Assembly: GCA_902773675.1 (NCBI GenBank)
Contig: CACYFN010000019.1
Span: forward strand, 1-47,682
Reading direction: 5' to 3'
Length of the DNA: 47,682 nt
Source: an uncultured Erysipelotrichaceae bacterium
GTDB taxonomy: Bacteria > Bacillota_I > Bacilli_A > RF39 > UBA660
Of the stretch, positions 1 through 7,539 are shown piece by piece. Below the pieces are notes generated by a model. It saw only the letters and a program-made list of their open reading frames with translations. It did no database searches and was not told the DNA's origin. Numbering within the stretch: the first letter of the stretch is position 1; each line of letters starts with the position of its first letter. The position numbers were made by a program, and so were the translations under genes.

Positions 1-36
1 CCGAAGATAGTGAGAGCGAAAATAGGAAGTTGCCAA
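1..36 (+). rRNA. rrf: 5S rRNA, 3' end only
   Basis: The first bases (CCGAAGATAG then TGAGAG, ATAGGAAGTTGCCAA) match the layout of the 3' third of Firmicutes 5S rRNA: the CCGA(T/A)G(A/G)TA arm, a GAGAGT-like segment, then the TAGGnnGTTGCCA strand of the terminal helix. A T-run follows at once, as expected after the last gene of an rRNA operon. The rest of the operon would lie upstream of the window. The match is by eye. Confidence 0.72.
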
Positions 37-72
37 TTTTTTTTTGCATAAAAATAAGTATATAAATAGATT

Positions 73-100
73 AAAAAGTATTGTATTAATACTTTTTTTT
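73..100 (+). terminator. Rho-independent terminator upstream of tsaE
   Basis: Perfect 10-bp stem (73-82 with 88-97, AAAAAGTATT/AATACTTTTT), 5-nt loop, then a T-tract. It probably ends transcription from the rRNA side. Confidence 0.75.
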
Positions 101-109
101 GTTTATAAT
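81..109 (+). promoter_or_regulatory. Putative promoter of the tsaEB operon
   Basis: TTGTAT (81-86), 17-bp spacer, TATAAT (104-109), 17 bp before the tsaE start. The -35 lies inside the terminator hairpin, so terminator and promoter overlap. Confidence 0.5.
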
Positions 110-126
110 AATTATTGGTGATATAA

Positions 127-576
127 ATGAATTATAAAATAACAACACATTCAGAAGAAGAAACAATTGAATTAGCTGAAAACTTTGAATCAGAAAAATT
201 TCCCAATATGATTATATGTCTAGATGGTGATTTAGGTAGTGGAAAAACACTATTTACTAAAGGAATAGCTGCATCATTAGGTATAGAAGAAAATATAACT
301 TCTCCAACATTTACTATAGTAAAAGAATATGAAGGAGAATTACCACTATATCATATGGATGTATATAGATTAGATGGAAATACTGATGGAGTAGGAATTG
401 AAGAATATTTTCATAAAGGTGGAGTAGTAGTAATTGAATGGGCAAATATGATTAAAGATATTCTACCAGAAGAAAGATTAGATATAAAAATCAAAACCAT
501 GGGAGAAAATAAAAGATTGCTAATAATTACTCCATATGGAAAAAAATATGAAGAATTATGTGAGGCAGTATTATGA
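127..576 (+). CDS. tsaE: tRNA threonylcarbamoyladenosine biosynthesis ATPase TsaE
   Basis: P-loop ATPase of the TsaBDE complex, which makes t6A at position 37 of ANN-decoding tRNAs in the cytoplasm. The Walker A motif GDLGSGKT sits at residues 34-41, and the conserved TSPTF segment and YHMDVYRL follow. The length of 149 aa is normal for the family. It is the first gene of a tight tsaE-tsaB-rimI-tsaD cluster and overlaps tsaB by 4 nt, which suggests translational coupling. The start ATG is preceded by GGTGAT. Confidence 0.95.
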   Translation: MNYKITTHSEEETIELAENFESEKFPNMIICLDGDLGSGKTLFTKGIAASLGIEENITSPTFTIVKEYEGELPLYHMDVYRLDGNTDGVGIEEYFHKGGVVVIEWANMIKDILPEERLDIKIKTMGENKRLLIITPYGKKYEELCEAVL

Positions 577-1193
577 AATTCTTATTTATAGACACGTCTT
601 CACTTTACTTAACTATAGCAATAATAGATGATAATAAAATTGTATTCAATCATAAAGAACAAGTAGAAAAAGATATGTCTAGTAAAATAATTCCTATTAT
701 TGATAATGGTTTTAAAGAATGCTCATTTAGTATTAAAGATATTAACAAAATATTTGTTGTTAATGGTCCTGGATCATTTACCGGTGTTAGAATTGGTGTA
801 ACAGTAGCTAAAACCATAGCTTGGGCACTTAAAATAGACTTAATTCCACTTTCAAGCTTAGAATTTATCGCATCAACTGCATCAGATAAGAAATATCTTG
901 TTCCAATGATTGATGCTAGACGTGGAAATGTATTTGCCGGAATCTATGACCAAGAACTTAATAACATTTTACCTGATGTGTTAATAAGTTATGAACAATT
1001 ATCTAAAAAAATAGATGAAAGTTATCAACAAATTAGTTATCACTTAGATAATTCTATCAATCCAGATGGTGATATTTTAAAAGTTATCAACAAACATCTA
1101 TCAGATAAAAGTGTTAATCCACATTCACTAAAACCAAATTATCTAAAATTAACAGAAGCAGAAGAGAAGTTAAATGATCAAAGAAATAACTAA
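573..1193 (+). CDS. tsaB: t6A biosynthesis protein TsaB
   Basis: Pseudo-kinase partner of TsaD in t6A synthesis, with the ASKHA fold. The N-terminus (FLFIDTSS) and the NGPGSFTGVRIG motif at residues 64-75 are diagnostic. At 206 aa it is slightly short for TsaB, the C-terminal half being compact. It starts inside the end of tsaE and overlaps the next acetyltransferase gene by 20 nt, so the four genes look like one transcript. Confidence 0.93.
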   Translation: MKFLFIDTSSLYLTIAIIDDNKIVFNHKEQVEKDMSSKIIPIIDNGFKECSFSIKDINKIFVVNGPGSFTGVRIGVTVAKTIAWALKIDLIPLSSLEFIASTASDKKYLVPMIDARRGNVFAGIYDQELNNILPDVLISYEQLSKKIDESYQQISYHLDNSINPDGDILKVINKHLSDKSVNPHSLKPNYLKLTEAEEKLNDQRNN

Positions 1194-1575
1194 TAACGAA
1201 ATAGAATTAATTAATAACTTAATAGATTATAAAATAACATCAAATTCCTTTGAAAAATGCTTCAAATATGAAATAAATAATGAGATAGTAGGAATAATCG
1301 ATTTTAGTAAAATATATGAAAGATTAGAACTAAATTATATATGGATATCCTCTAGTTACAGAGGAAAAAAATATTCAAAAGAATTAATGAATTATATGAT
1401 TAATTATGCCCAAAATAACAATATAAAAAATATTACATTAGAAGTATCTGTTGAAAATAAAATAGCTATTAATCTATATCAAAAATACGGATTTATAAAA
1501 GCATCAACAAGAAAAAATTATTACAATGGAATAGATGCTCTACTAATGATAAGGAAGTTTGATACATATGAATAA
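1174..1575 (+). CDS. rimI: RimI-like GNAT N-acetyltransferase
   Basis: Small GNAT-fold protein (133 aa) between tsaB and tsaD, the usual place of rimI, which acetylates the N-terminus of ribosomal protein S18. Visible GNAT features are the YRGKKYSKELM acetyl-CoA loop and the late NLYQKYGF motif near residue 105. The acetyl-CoA loop is not the standard R/QxxGxG/A, since the second glycine is replaced, so activity is less certain than the family call. It overlaps tsaB by 20 nt and tsaD by 8 nt. Confidence 0.82.
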   Translation: MIKEITNNEIELINNLIDYKITSNSFEKCFKYEINNEIVGIIDFSKIYERLELNYIWISSSYRGKKYSKELMNYMINYAQNNNIKNITLEVSVENKIAINLYQKYGFIKASTRKNYYNGIDALLMIRKFDTYE

Positions 1576-2572
1576 AACATACATTTTAGGAATAGAAACT
1601 AGTTGTGATGAAACAAGTGTATCCATTATAGAAAATGGTGATACAGAAATAGCAACCATTATATCAACGCAAATAACAACCCATGCCAATTATGGTGGAG
1701 TAGTACCAGAAATAGCGAGCCGTATGCATATAGAAAATATTACAATTGTAATAGAAGAATGCCTAAAACAAGCAAATATGACTATGGATGATATAGAAGC
1801 AATTGCAGTAACCCAAGGACCAGGTCTTATTGGAAGCCTACTTATTGGTGTAACAGCTGCAACAACCTTAGCTTATATCTACAATAAACCATTAGTACCA
1901 GTTCACCATATAGCTGGACATATATATGCAAATAACTTAGTAAGTAAAATGCAGTTTCCTCTAATAGCTTTAGTAGTATCAGGTGGTCATACCGAATTAA
2001 TCTATATGAAAGAAAATTATTCATTTAAAAAAATTGGTGGTACCCTTGATGATGCCGTAGGAGAATGCTATGACAAAGTAGCCCGTGTCATAAATGTTCC
2101 ATATCCAGGAGGACCTTTAGTAGATAAATTAGCTCATATAGGTAGTGATACATATAATTTACCATTACCACTTGATGATAATACATATAACTTTAGTTTT
2201 AGCGGTATTAAAAGTGCAGTTATTAATTTAGCTCATAATGAAGAACAAAGAGGAAATACCATTAGAAAAGAAGATTTATGTTGTTCATTTCAAAATAGAG
2301 TAGTAGAAATACTAACTAAAAAAACTATGAAAGCATTAAAAGAATATAATGTTAATAATTTGATAATTGCTGGTGGAGTATCAGCAAATAGTGGTATAAG
2401 AGATAAATTTACAACTATTTGTGCTCATGATGGAATAAATCTAACTATTCCGAATATAAAATATTGTACAGACAACGCTGCTATGATAGGAGCAGCCGGA
2501 TATTATGCATATAAACTAGGAATACGTAGTGGTTATGACCTAAAAGCCAAAGCAACAATGAATTTATATTAA
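1568..2572 (+). CDS. tsaD: tRNA N6-adenosine threonylcarbamoyltransferase TsaD
   Basis: Catalytic subunit that transfers threonylcarbamoyl to A37 of tRNA. It begins GIETSCDETS (residues 8-17), with the metal-binding HxxxH pair at H114 and H118 (HHIAGH) and the C-terminal NAAMIG motif. The ATG at 1568 is chosen over the in-frame TTG at 1559 because AAGGAAG at 1551-1557 is correctly spaced from it and because family members begin just before the ILGIETS segment. Length is 334 aa, normal. Confidence 0.96.
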   Translation: MNKTYILGIETSCDETSVSIIENGDTEIATIISTQITTHANYGGVVPEIASRMHIENITIVIEECLKQANMTMDDIEAIAVTQGPGLIGSLLIGVTAATTLAYIYNKPLVPVHHIAGHIYANNLVSKMQFPLIALVVSGGHTELIYMKENYSFKKIGGTLDDAVGECYDKVARVINVPYPGGPLVDKLAHIGSDTYNLPLPLDDNTYNFSFSGIKSAVINLAHNEEQRGNTIRKEDLCCSFQNRVVEILTKKTMKALKEYNVNNLIIAGGVSANSGIRDKFTTICAHDGINLTIPNIKYCTDNAAMIGAAGYYAYKLGIRSGYDLKAKATMNLY

Positions 2573-2598
2573 AAATCAAGAAAATATATTAAAAACTA

Positions 2599-2627
2599 TT
2601 GACAAATAAAGATTTTTTAAGTATAAT
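2599..2627 (+). promoter_or_regulatory. Consensus sigma-A promoter of the infC operon
   Basis: TTGACA (2599-2604), exactly 17 bp, TATAAT (2622-2627). Both hexamers match consensus. The start of transcription is expected near 2634, which gives a leader of about 140 nt before infC. Confidence 0.88.
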
Positions 2628-2633
2628 TAATCA

Positions 2634-2774
2634 AGTGTGAAAAAGGAAAGCGATGTATCCACATCCACCCGATTACCAAAGGTAATGGGTCAAAGCCAAA
2701 AATAAAATGGTTTTTTTAGTGGATACAATTGTATCCACTTTTTCATGGTATAAGATAAATTGGAGGTGTTTGTT
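2634..2774 (+). promoter_or_regulatory. Ribosomal protein L20 leader (attenuator) of infC-rpmI-rplT
   Basis: Position and structure fit the Firmicutes L20 leader, in which free L20 binds an rRNA-like fold and causes premature termination. A hairpin ACCC(g)ATTACC-AAA-GGTAATGGGT spans 2667-2690. The octamer GTATCCAC occurs at 2655-2662 and again as the 3' arm of the terminator at 2731-2738, so 2719-2726 can pair with either copy. That gives mutually exclusive antiterminator and terminator forms. Family assignment is from context and structure by eye. Confidence 0.75.
2718..2743 (+). terminator. Attenuator terminator hairpin in the L20 leader
   Basis: Perfect 9-bp stem (2718-2726 with 2731-2739), AATT loop, then TTTTT. 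It lies between the promoter and the infC ribosome binding site, so it can only work as an attenuator. Confidence 0.85.
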
Positions 2775-3305
2775 ATCGCAAACAAAGATAAAGATTTGTT
2801 TATTAATGAACAAATACGAGCAAAAGAAGTTATGGTTATTGGACCAAATGGAGAACAACTAGGTATTAAATCAATCAAAGATGCAAATACATTAGCGCAA
2901 TATGCTGGTTTTGATCTTGTTTTAATTAATCCAAATGGTAATCCACCAGTATGTAAAGTAATGGATTACAATAAGTTTAAATATGAAAACAAGAAAAGAG
3001 CAAAAGAAAACATCAAAAAACAAAGAGCATCTAATCTTGAATTAAAGGAGTACCGTTTATCAGTTACAATTGATATTCATGATTTTGATACAAGAGTTAA
3101 AAACTCACAAAAATATTTGGAAAAAGGACATAAAGTAAAAGCGTCAATTCGTTTTAAAGGACGTGAAATGGCTCACACAGAATTAGGTAAAGATGTATTA
3201 ATCAGATTTGCCGAAGCATTAAAAGATGTATCAGATATAGAACAAAAACCAACTTTAGATGGTCGTAATATGACAATGATACTTATGCCAAAGAAAGAAA
3301 AATAG
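2775..3305 (+). CDS. infC: Translation initiation factor IF-3, AUC start
   Basis: Binds the 30S subunit and enforces start-codon choice. The N-terminal domain carries INEQIRAKEV, and the C-terminal domain carries the VKASIRFKGREM segment. No ATG is available at the family's normal start. GGAGGTG (2762-2768) is 6 nt from ATC at 2775, which gives a protein beginning M-A-N-K-D-K, whereas the in-frame TTG at 2760 and GTG at 2766 are inside or before the Shine-Dalgarno. Non-canonical AUU/AUC starts are well known for infC and allow IF3 autoregulation. Length is 176 aa. Confidence 0.93.
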   Translation: MANKDKDLFINEQIRAKEVMVIGPNGEQLGIKSIKDANTLAQYAGFDLVLINPNGNPPVCKVMDYNKFKYENKKRAKENIKKQRASNLELKEYRLSVTIDIHDFDTRVKNSQKYLEKGHKVKASIRFKGREMAHTELGKDVLIRFAEALKDVSDIEQKPTLDGRNMTMILMPKKEK

Positions 3306-3315
3306 GAGGAAAAAT

Positions 3316-3495
3316 ATGCCAAAGTTAAAATCACATAAAGGAACACAAAAAGTAATTGGAAACAATAGTAAAATTGGACATCCTGGAACAAGACACAATA
3401 CAGGAAAGAAAAATGCCGCTTCAAACAGAAGTGGAAGAACAGCATCACGTATTAGTAAAGCAGATGCAAACAGATTAAAAAAAGTAACTTATTAG
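3316..3495 (+). CDS. rpmI: 50S ribosomal protein L35
   Basis: A 59-aa basic protein starting MPKLKSHKGTQK, the conserved L35 opening, and ending SKADANRLKKVTY. It lies between infC and rplT as in nearly all bacteria. AGGAGG ends 7 nt before the ATG. It is slightly shorter than the common 64-66 aa. It is a structural component of the large ribosomal subunit. Confidence 0.93.
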   Translation: MPKLKSHKGTQKVIGNNSKIGHPGTRHNTGKKNAASNRSGRTASRISKADANRLKKVTY

Positions 3496-3507
3496 GAGGA
3501 ATTAGAT

Positions 3508-4086
3508 ATGGCAAGAGTTAAAGGTGGAAATATCCACAAGAAAAGAAGAATAAAAGTATTAAAACTAGCCAAAGGATATTTTGGAAGTAAACACAAATTA
3601 TATAAGTCTGCAAAAGAACAAGTAATGCATTCATTAAAATATGCATACAGAGATAGAAGACAAAATAAAAGAGAAATGCGTAAATTATGGATTACAAGAA
3701 TTAATGCAGCTTGTAGAAATAATGACATTAGTTATTCAAAATTCATTAATGGATTAAATAAAGCAGGAATCACTATCAACAGAAAAATGTTAAGTGAAAT
3801 TGCAATTGATGACGCTAAATCATTTACAAATTTAGTTAAAATTGCAAAAGATGCTTTAAATGGAAAAGTAACTAAAAATGAAGTAAAAAAAGAAACAAAA
3901 AAAGTAGAAAAAGTTGAAGACAAGAAAACAGAAAAAAAAGAAACTAAAAAAGCAGACAAGAAAAAAGTTGATTATTCAGAAATGACAGTAGCAGAACTAA
4001 AAAAAGCTGCAGCTGACAAAAAAATTGAAGGTGCATCAACAATGAAAAAAGCTGAATTAGTTGAAGCACTTACTAAATCAAAATAA
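3508..4086 (+). CDS. rplT: 50S ribosomal protein L20 with C-terminal Lys/Glu linker and Rho-N-like domain
   Basis: Residues 1 to about 117 are a complete L20 ([24 protein letters not shown], split here as start MARVKGG and conserved [10 protein letters not shown]). L20 is normally 115-120 aa, but this protein runs to 192 aa. Residues about 118-155 are a lysine/glutamate-rich linker, and the last about 35 residues ([16 protein letters not shown], then KKAELVEAL) look like the Rho N-terminal/SAP-like helical fold. L20 assembles early on 23S rRNA and represses this operon. The extension is in frame and followed by a terminator, so it appears genuine. Confidence 0.93.
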   Translation: MARVKGGNIHKKRRIKVLKLAKGYFGSKHKLYKSAKEQVMHSLKYAYRDRRQNKREMRKLWITRINAACRNNDISYSKFINGLNKAGITINRKMLSEIAIDDAKSFTNLVKIAKDALNGKVTKNEVKKETKKVEKVEDKKTEKKETKKADKKKVDYSEMTVAELKKAAADKKIEGASTMKKAELVEALTKSK

Positions 4087-4089
4087 AAT

Positions 4090-4116
4090 ATAAGTATCTC
4101 ACTTATGTTTTTTTTT
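4090..4116 (+). terminator. Terminator of the infC-rpmI-rplT operon
   Basis: ATAAGT (4090-4095), 5-nt loop, ACTTAT (4101-4106), then a G and a long T-run, 3 nt after the rplT stop. Confidence 0.75.
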
Positions 4117-4139
4117 ATTATTTTTTAAATTACCATATA

Positions 4140-4169
4140 TTGCGAATAATATCAAAATATGATATTATT
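4140..4169 (+). promoter_or_regulatory. Promoter with overlapping perfect dyad upstream of the DUF4176 gene
   Basis: TTGCGA (4140-4145), 17 bp, TATTAT (4163-4168), with an extended TG at 4160-4161. A perfect inverted repeat, AATAATATC (4145-4153) and GATATTATT (4161-4169), fills the spacer and the -10, as a repressor operator would. Confidence 0.6.
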
Positions 4170-4186
4170 ATTAAAGGTGAAGGTAA

Positions 4187-4507
4187 ATGATTTTTGATTT
4201 ATTCAAAAAGAAAAATAAAGACAATATGATAGTACCATCTAAAACAAAAATAGATGAATTACTACCAATAGGATCAGTTGTTAATGTACTTGATTATGAA
4301 CATAGAGTAATGATTATAGGAATTAAACAAATTAGCCTAGAAGATAATCATGAATATGATTATGCAGCAGTACCATATCCAGAAGGACAAATAGGAATAG
4401 AAAGTCAAGTATTATTTAATAACGAAGATATATCCAATGTATCATTTGTTGGATACCAGGATTCAGAAAGATTTGCCTTTATAGAGCAGATAAAAGAAAA
4501 TAATTAG
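4187..4507 (+). CDS. DUF4176 family protein
   Basis: A 106-aa soluble protein with the DUF4176 pattern: LLPIGSVV near residue 27, a MIIGIKQ strand, YDYAAVPYPEGQIG near residues 65-78, and LFNNEDISNVSFVGY. DUF4176 proteins are small and often found near ESX/type VII secretion genes in Firmicutes, but no such genes are visible here. Function is unknown. It is followed after 12 nt by a small membrane protein gene and probably cotranscribed with it. Confidence 0.8.
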   Translation: MIFDLFKKKNKDNMIVPSKTKIDELLPIGSVVNVLDYEHRVMIIGIKQISLEDNHEYDYAAVPYPEGQIGIESQVLFNNEDISNVSFVGYQDSERFAFIEQIKENN

Positions 4508-4519
4508 GAGTTGAAGTAT

Positions 4520-4831
4520 ATGGATGGAATAATTTTAATTATATTAATATTAATAGTATGTTTTTATTTTAGAGATTTTTATAAAATTGTCAATGCAGTA
4601 GCAATTATAGATATATTCTTAAGAATATTTTACTTTATAGTACATAACGTAGAAATCCGTGGAATATCAGAATACGTAGAAAAATACTTACCAGAATCAG
4701 TTCCGGCAATCATATTAAATTATAAAAAAGTATTAGGTTCCCTAATGTGTAATCTTCTTATTTGGGTATATGTAATAATAATGGGAATATTTCTATTTTA
4801 TACAGTTAAAAGATTTATTAAAAGTAAGTAA
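4520..4831 (+). CDS. Small membrane protein, unknown
   Basis: A protein of about 103 aa with two hydrophobic segments: residues about 2-17 running on into a second hydrophobic stretch near 22-40, and a C-terminal helix near 72-95 ending in a basic tail (KRFIKSK). The ATG at 4520 is preferred to the TTG at 4511 because AGGAG at 4506-4510 abuts the TTG but is 9 nt from the ATG. I do not recognise the family. Its stop codon lies within the terminator stem. Confidence 0.7.
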   Translation: MDGIILIILILIVCFYFRDFYKIVNAVAIIDIFLRIFYFIVHNVEIRGISEYVEKYLPESVPAIILNYKKVLGSLMCNLLIWVYVIIMGIFLFYTVKRFIKSK

Positions 4832-4853
4832 TACGAGTTATTACTTACTTTTT
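4822..4853 (+). terminator. Terminator after the DUF4176 operon
   Basis: Perfect 12-bp stem (4822-4833 with 4839-4850), CGAGT loop, T-run. The stem includes the last codons and stop of the upstream gene. Confidence 0.88.
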
Positions 4854-4854
4854 C

Positions 4855-4883
4855 TTGATATATACATTTGTTTGTGATACAAT
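4855..4883 (+). promoter_or_regulatory. Promoter of ruvA
   Basis: TTGATA (4855-4860), 17-bp spacer, TACAAT (4878-4883), with an extended TG at 4875-4876, 17 bp before the ruvA start. Confidence 0.7.
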
Positions 4884-4899
4884 GAATTAGGTGATAATA

Positions 4900-5448
4900 A
4901 TGTATGGATATATAAAAGGAAAAATAACAGAAATAGAAAATAACTATGTAATAATAGAAAATAATGGAATAGGTTACATTGTCTATGTAGCTAATCCATA
5001 TTCATATCAAGAAAGTGAATATACAATCTATTTATATCATTATATAAGAGAAGATGAAAATAGTTTATATGGTTTCAAAACAAAAGAAGAAAAAGAATTA
5101 TTCTTAAAACTAATAAATGTAAAAGGATTAGGATGTAAAATGGCTTTACCAATGTTTGCAACCGGTTCCATAGATGGTATAGTTGATGCCATAGAAAGAG
5201 AAAATGTATTATACCTAAAAAAATTTCCTAAAATTGGAGATAAATTAGCCCGCCAAATAATATTAGACTTAAAAGGTAAACTAGTAAGCAATAATGCACC
5301 AACTAATACCAAAGATTTTACAGAACTAATAGAAGTATTAAAAGGATTTGGCTATAAACCAGCAGATATTAATAAAATACTTCCAAGTATCAAATCAGAA
5401 AAAGTAGAAGACCAAGTAAAAGAAGCATTAAAATTGATGTTAAAATAA
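4900..5448 (+). CDS. ruvA: Holliday junction helicase subunit RuvA
   Basis: Binds four-way junctions and positions RuvB rings for branch migration in recombinational repair. The N-terminal OB domain begins MYGYIKGKI and contains YHYIREDENSLYGF. The middle helix-hairpin-helix region carries LINVKGLGCKMAL and the second HhH KFPKIGDKLARQII. A three-helix RuvB-contact domain ends the protein. The ATG at 4900 is chosen over the GTG at 4891, which forms part of the Shine-Dalgarno AGGTGA. Length is 182 aa. ruvB follows after 66 nt. Confidence 0.95.
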   Translation: MYGYIKGKITEIENNYVIIENNGIGYIVYVANPYSYQESEYTIYLYHYIREDENSLYGFKTKEEKELFLKLINVKGLGCKMALPMFATGSIDGIVDAIERENVLYLKKFPKIGDKLARQIILDLKGKLVSNNAPTNTKDFTELIEVLKGFGYKPADINKILPSIKSEKVEDQVKEALKLMLK

Positions 5449-5514
5449 AAAAGTTAAATATAAAAAAAGGAAATTGCAAACTTTTGTCGTATAATATATA
5501 TAGGAGGTAAAACT

Positions 5515-6513
5515 ATGGATAGAATAATAACCAGCGATGAATTAAAAGAAGATATATTTGAAAAAAATATAAGACCAGATAACTTAGAAGAATATGTAGG
5601 CCAAAGTGAAGTAAAAGAAAACTTATCAATATTTATAAAAGCCGCAATCATGCGTGAAGAACCACTTGACCATGTATTATTATATGGGCCTCCAGGACTT
5701 GGTAAAACGACATTATCTAATATTATAGCTAATGAACTTCATAGTAATATAAAAACAGCTAGTGGACCAGCAATTGAAAAAAGTGGTGATCTAGCAGCTA
5801 TTCTATCCAGTCTAGAACCTGGAGATGTATTATTTATTGATGAAATACATCGTATACCTAGATTTGTAGAAGAAATACTTTATTCAGCCATGGAAGACTT
5901 TACCTTAGATATAATAGTTGGTAGTGATTCATCAAGTAGAAATATAAGAATAGATCTTCCACCATTTACCTTAGTAGGAGCAACAACCAGAGCAGGAGAT
6001 TTAACAGGACCCCTACGTGATAGATTTGGTATTATATGTAAATTAAATTACTATACAGTAGAAGAATTACAACAAATTGCCATGCGTACAAGTCGAGTAC
6101 TAGATTGTCCAATTGATGAAGATGCTGCCCTAGAATTAGCTAGACGTAGTCGTGGAACTCCTCGTATTACAAATCGATTATTTAAAAGAGTAAGAGATTA
6201 TGCACTTGTAATGGGAAATGGTAATATTGATTTAAGTATTACAAAACTTGCCCTAGATAAATTAAAAGTAGATGAATTAGGACTAGATGAAACAGATTAT
6301 CATTTACTTAAATCTATTATAGAAAAATTTAATGGAGGACCAGTAGGTATCGAAGCCATCGCATCAAGTATTGGAGAAGAACAAACTACCATAGAAGATG
6401 TATATGAACCATACTTACTGCAAATAGGATTATTAAAACGTACCACAAGAGGTAGAATGGTAACAGAAAAGGCTTATGAACATTTAAATATTCCATATCC
6501 AATAAAGAAGTAG
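5515..6513 (+). CDS. ruvB: Holliday junction ATP-dependent DNA helicase RuvB
   Basis: AAA+ motor that drives branch migration with RuvA. Walker A GPPGLGKT is at residues 58-65, Walker B/DEIH at 108-111, sensor 1 GATTRAG follows, and the C-terminal winged helix has GPVGIEAIA and TTRGRM. Length is 332 aa, full size. AGGAGG precedes the ATG. There is no ruvC here, as expected for many Firmicutes. Confidence 0.97.
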   Translation: MDRIITSDELKEDIFEKNIRPDNLEEYVGQSEVKENLSIFIKAAIMREEPLDHVLLYGPPGLGKTTLSNIIANELHSNIKTASGPAIEKSGDLAAILSSLEPGDVLFIDEIHRIPRFVEEILYSAMEDFTLDIIVGSDSSSRNIRIDLPPFTLVGATTRAGDLTGPLRDRFGIICKLNYYTVEELQQIAMRTSRVLDCPIDEDAALELARRSRGTPRITNRLFKRVRDYALVMGNGNIDLSITKLALDKLKVDELGLDETDYHLLKSIIEKFNGGPVGIEAIASSIGEEQTTIEDVYEPYLLQIGLLKRTTRGRMVTEKAYEHLNIPYPIKK

Positions 6514-6547
6514 TCTTATTTTAAATTAATTATGAAGGGGGAATTAA

Positions 6548-7402
6548 ATGAAACAAAATAAATTAGAAACTATTTCGAACTTATTTGAAGGAAGTGAAAT
6601 AAGAAGTATTTGGGATAGTGAAAAAGAAGATTATTACTTTAGTGTAGTAGATGTAATTAAAGTGTTAACAGAAAGCACTGATCCAGCACATTATTGGAGA
6701 ACATTGAAATCTAGAATGATTAAGGAAGGAAATGAAACTGTCACAAATTGTGACACTTTCAAATTCAAAGCACAAGATGGAAAAATGAGAAATTCTGATA
6801 TTTTAGATACCAAAGGAATCTTAAGACTTATAGAATCAGTACCATCTCCTAAAGCAGAGCCATTTAAAATGTGGCTAGCTTCTTTAGGAAGTGAAAGAAT
6901 TGATGAAGTATTTGATCCAGAAAAAGCTGTAAATAGAGCTGTAGAATATTACCGAAGAAAAGGTTATAATGATGAATGGATAAAAGCGAGATTAACTGGT
7001 ATTGTTGATAGATTTAAACTAACTGATATCTGGAAAAGTGGTGGAATAGAAAAACCAGTTGAATTCGCACTTTTAACCAATGAAATATATAAAAATTGGT
7101 CTGGAATGAAAGCAAGCGAATATAAACAATATAAAGGTATAAGAAAAGAAAGTCTAAGAGATAATATGACTGATATTGAAATAGCTTTAACTAATATTGG
7201 TGAAATAGCTGCTCGTGATATAGCTCGTGTTGAAAAACCACATGGTTTAAAAGAAAATATGACTATTGCAGCACGTGGCGGAAAAGTTGCTAAAGCTGCA
7301 AGAAATTCATACGAAAAAGAAACCAAAATATCTGCTGTATCTAAAGAGAATTCATTGAATTATAAATATATTGATGATAAAAATAAAATAGAAATGCAAT
7401 AG
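6548..7402 (+). CDS. Bro-N domain / DinD-like protein
   Basis: A 284-aa protein. Residues about 10-110 match the Bro-N (phage antirepressor) domain: SVVDVIKVLTES, HYWRTLK and the conserved SPKAEPFKMWLA. The C-terminal half contains the segment typical of the family (KGIRKESLRDNMTD, the EIAARDIARVEKPHGL region, ARGGKVAKAARN) that is also found in proteins annotated DNA-damage-inducible protein D. Bro-N proteins bind DNA and often regulate phage or accessory genes. It stands alone, 34 nt after ruvB with its own AAGGGGG-type ribosome site. A perfect 17-nt palindrome (6739-6755) lies inside the coding region. The exact role is not known. Confidence 0.8.
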   Translation: MKQNKLETISNLFEGSEIRSIWDSEKEDYYFSVVDVIKVLTESTDPAHYWRTLKSRMIKEGNETVTNCDTFKFKAQDGKMRNSDILDTKGILRLIESVPSPKAEPFKMWLASLGSERIDEVFDPEKAVNRAVEYYRRKGYNDEWIKARLTGIVDRFKLTDIWKSGGIEKPVEFALLTNEIYKNWSGMKASEYKQYKGIRKESLRDNMTDIEIALTNIGEIAARDIARVEKPHGLKENMTIAARGGKVAKAARNSYEKETKISAVSKENSLNYKYIDDKNKIEMQ

Positions 7403-7471
7403 AATTTTATAAATATATTAAGAATAGCATAATCATAATAAAAGTCAAACTTGATTAAATATATTTAATAA

Positions 7472-7522
7472 ATTAAAGTATTAACAGATAGTAATTTACA
7501 TTATTTAGAAAATAATGAATAA
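7472..7522 (+). pseudogene. Possible Bro-N fragment
   Basis: In the 137-bp gap after the Bro-N gene, an open stretch reads I-K-V-L-T-D-S-N-L-H-Y-L-E and then stops. It resembles residues IKVLTES..HYW of the gene just upstream, also at DNA level (ATTAAAGTRTTAACAGA). It is best read as a relic of a duplicated copy. The similarity is short and could be chance. Confidence 0.3.
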
Positions 7523-7539
7523 AAGGAAAGGATAGATAT

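Noticed and set aside
2760-2774. TTG or GTG start for infC
   Set aside because: Both codons form part of the GGAGGTG Shine-Dalgarno; the ATC at 2775 is correctly spaced and gives the family-length N-terminus.
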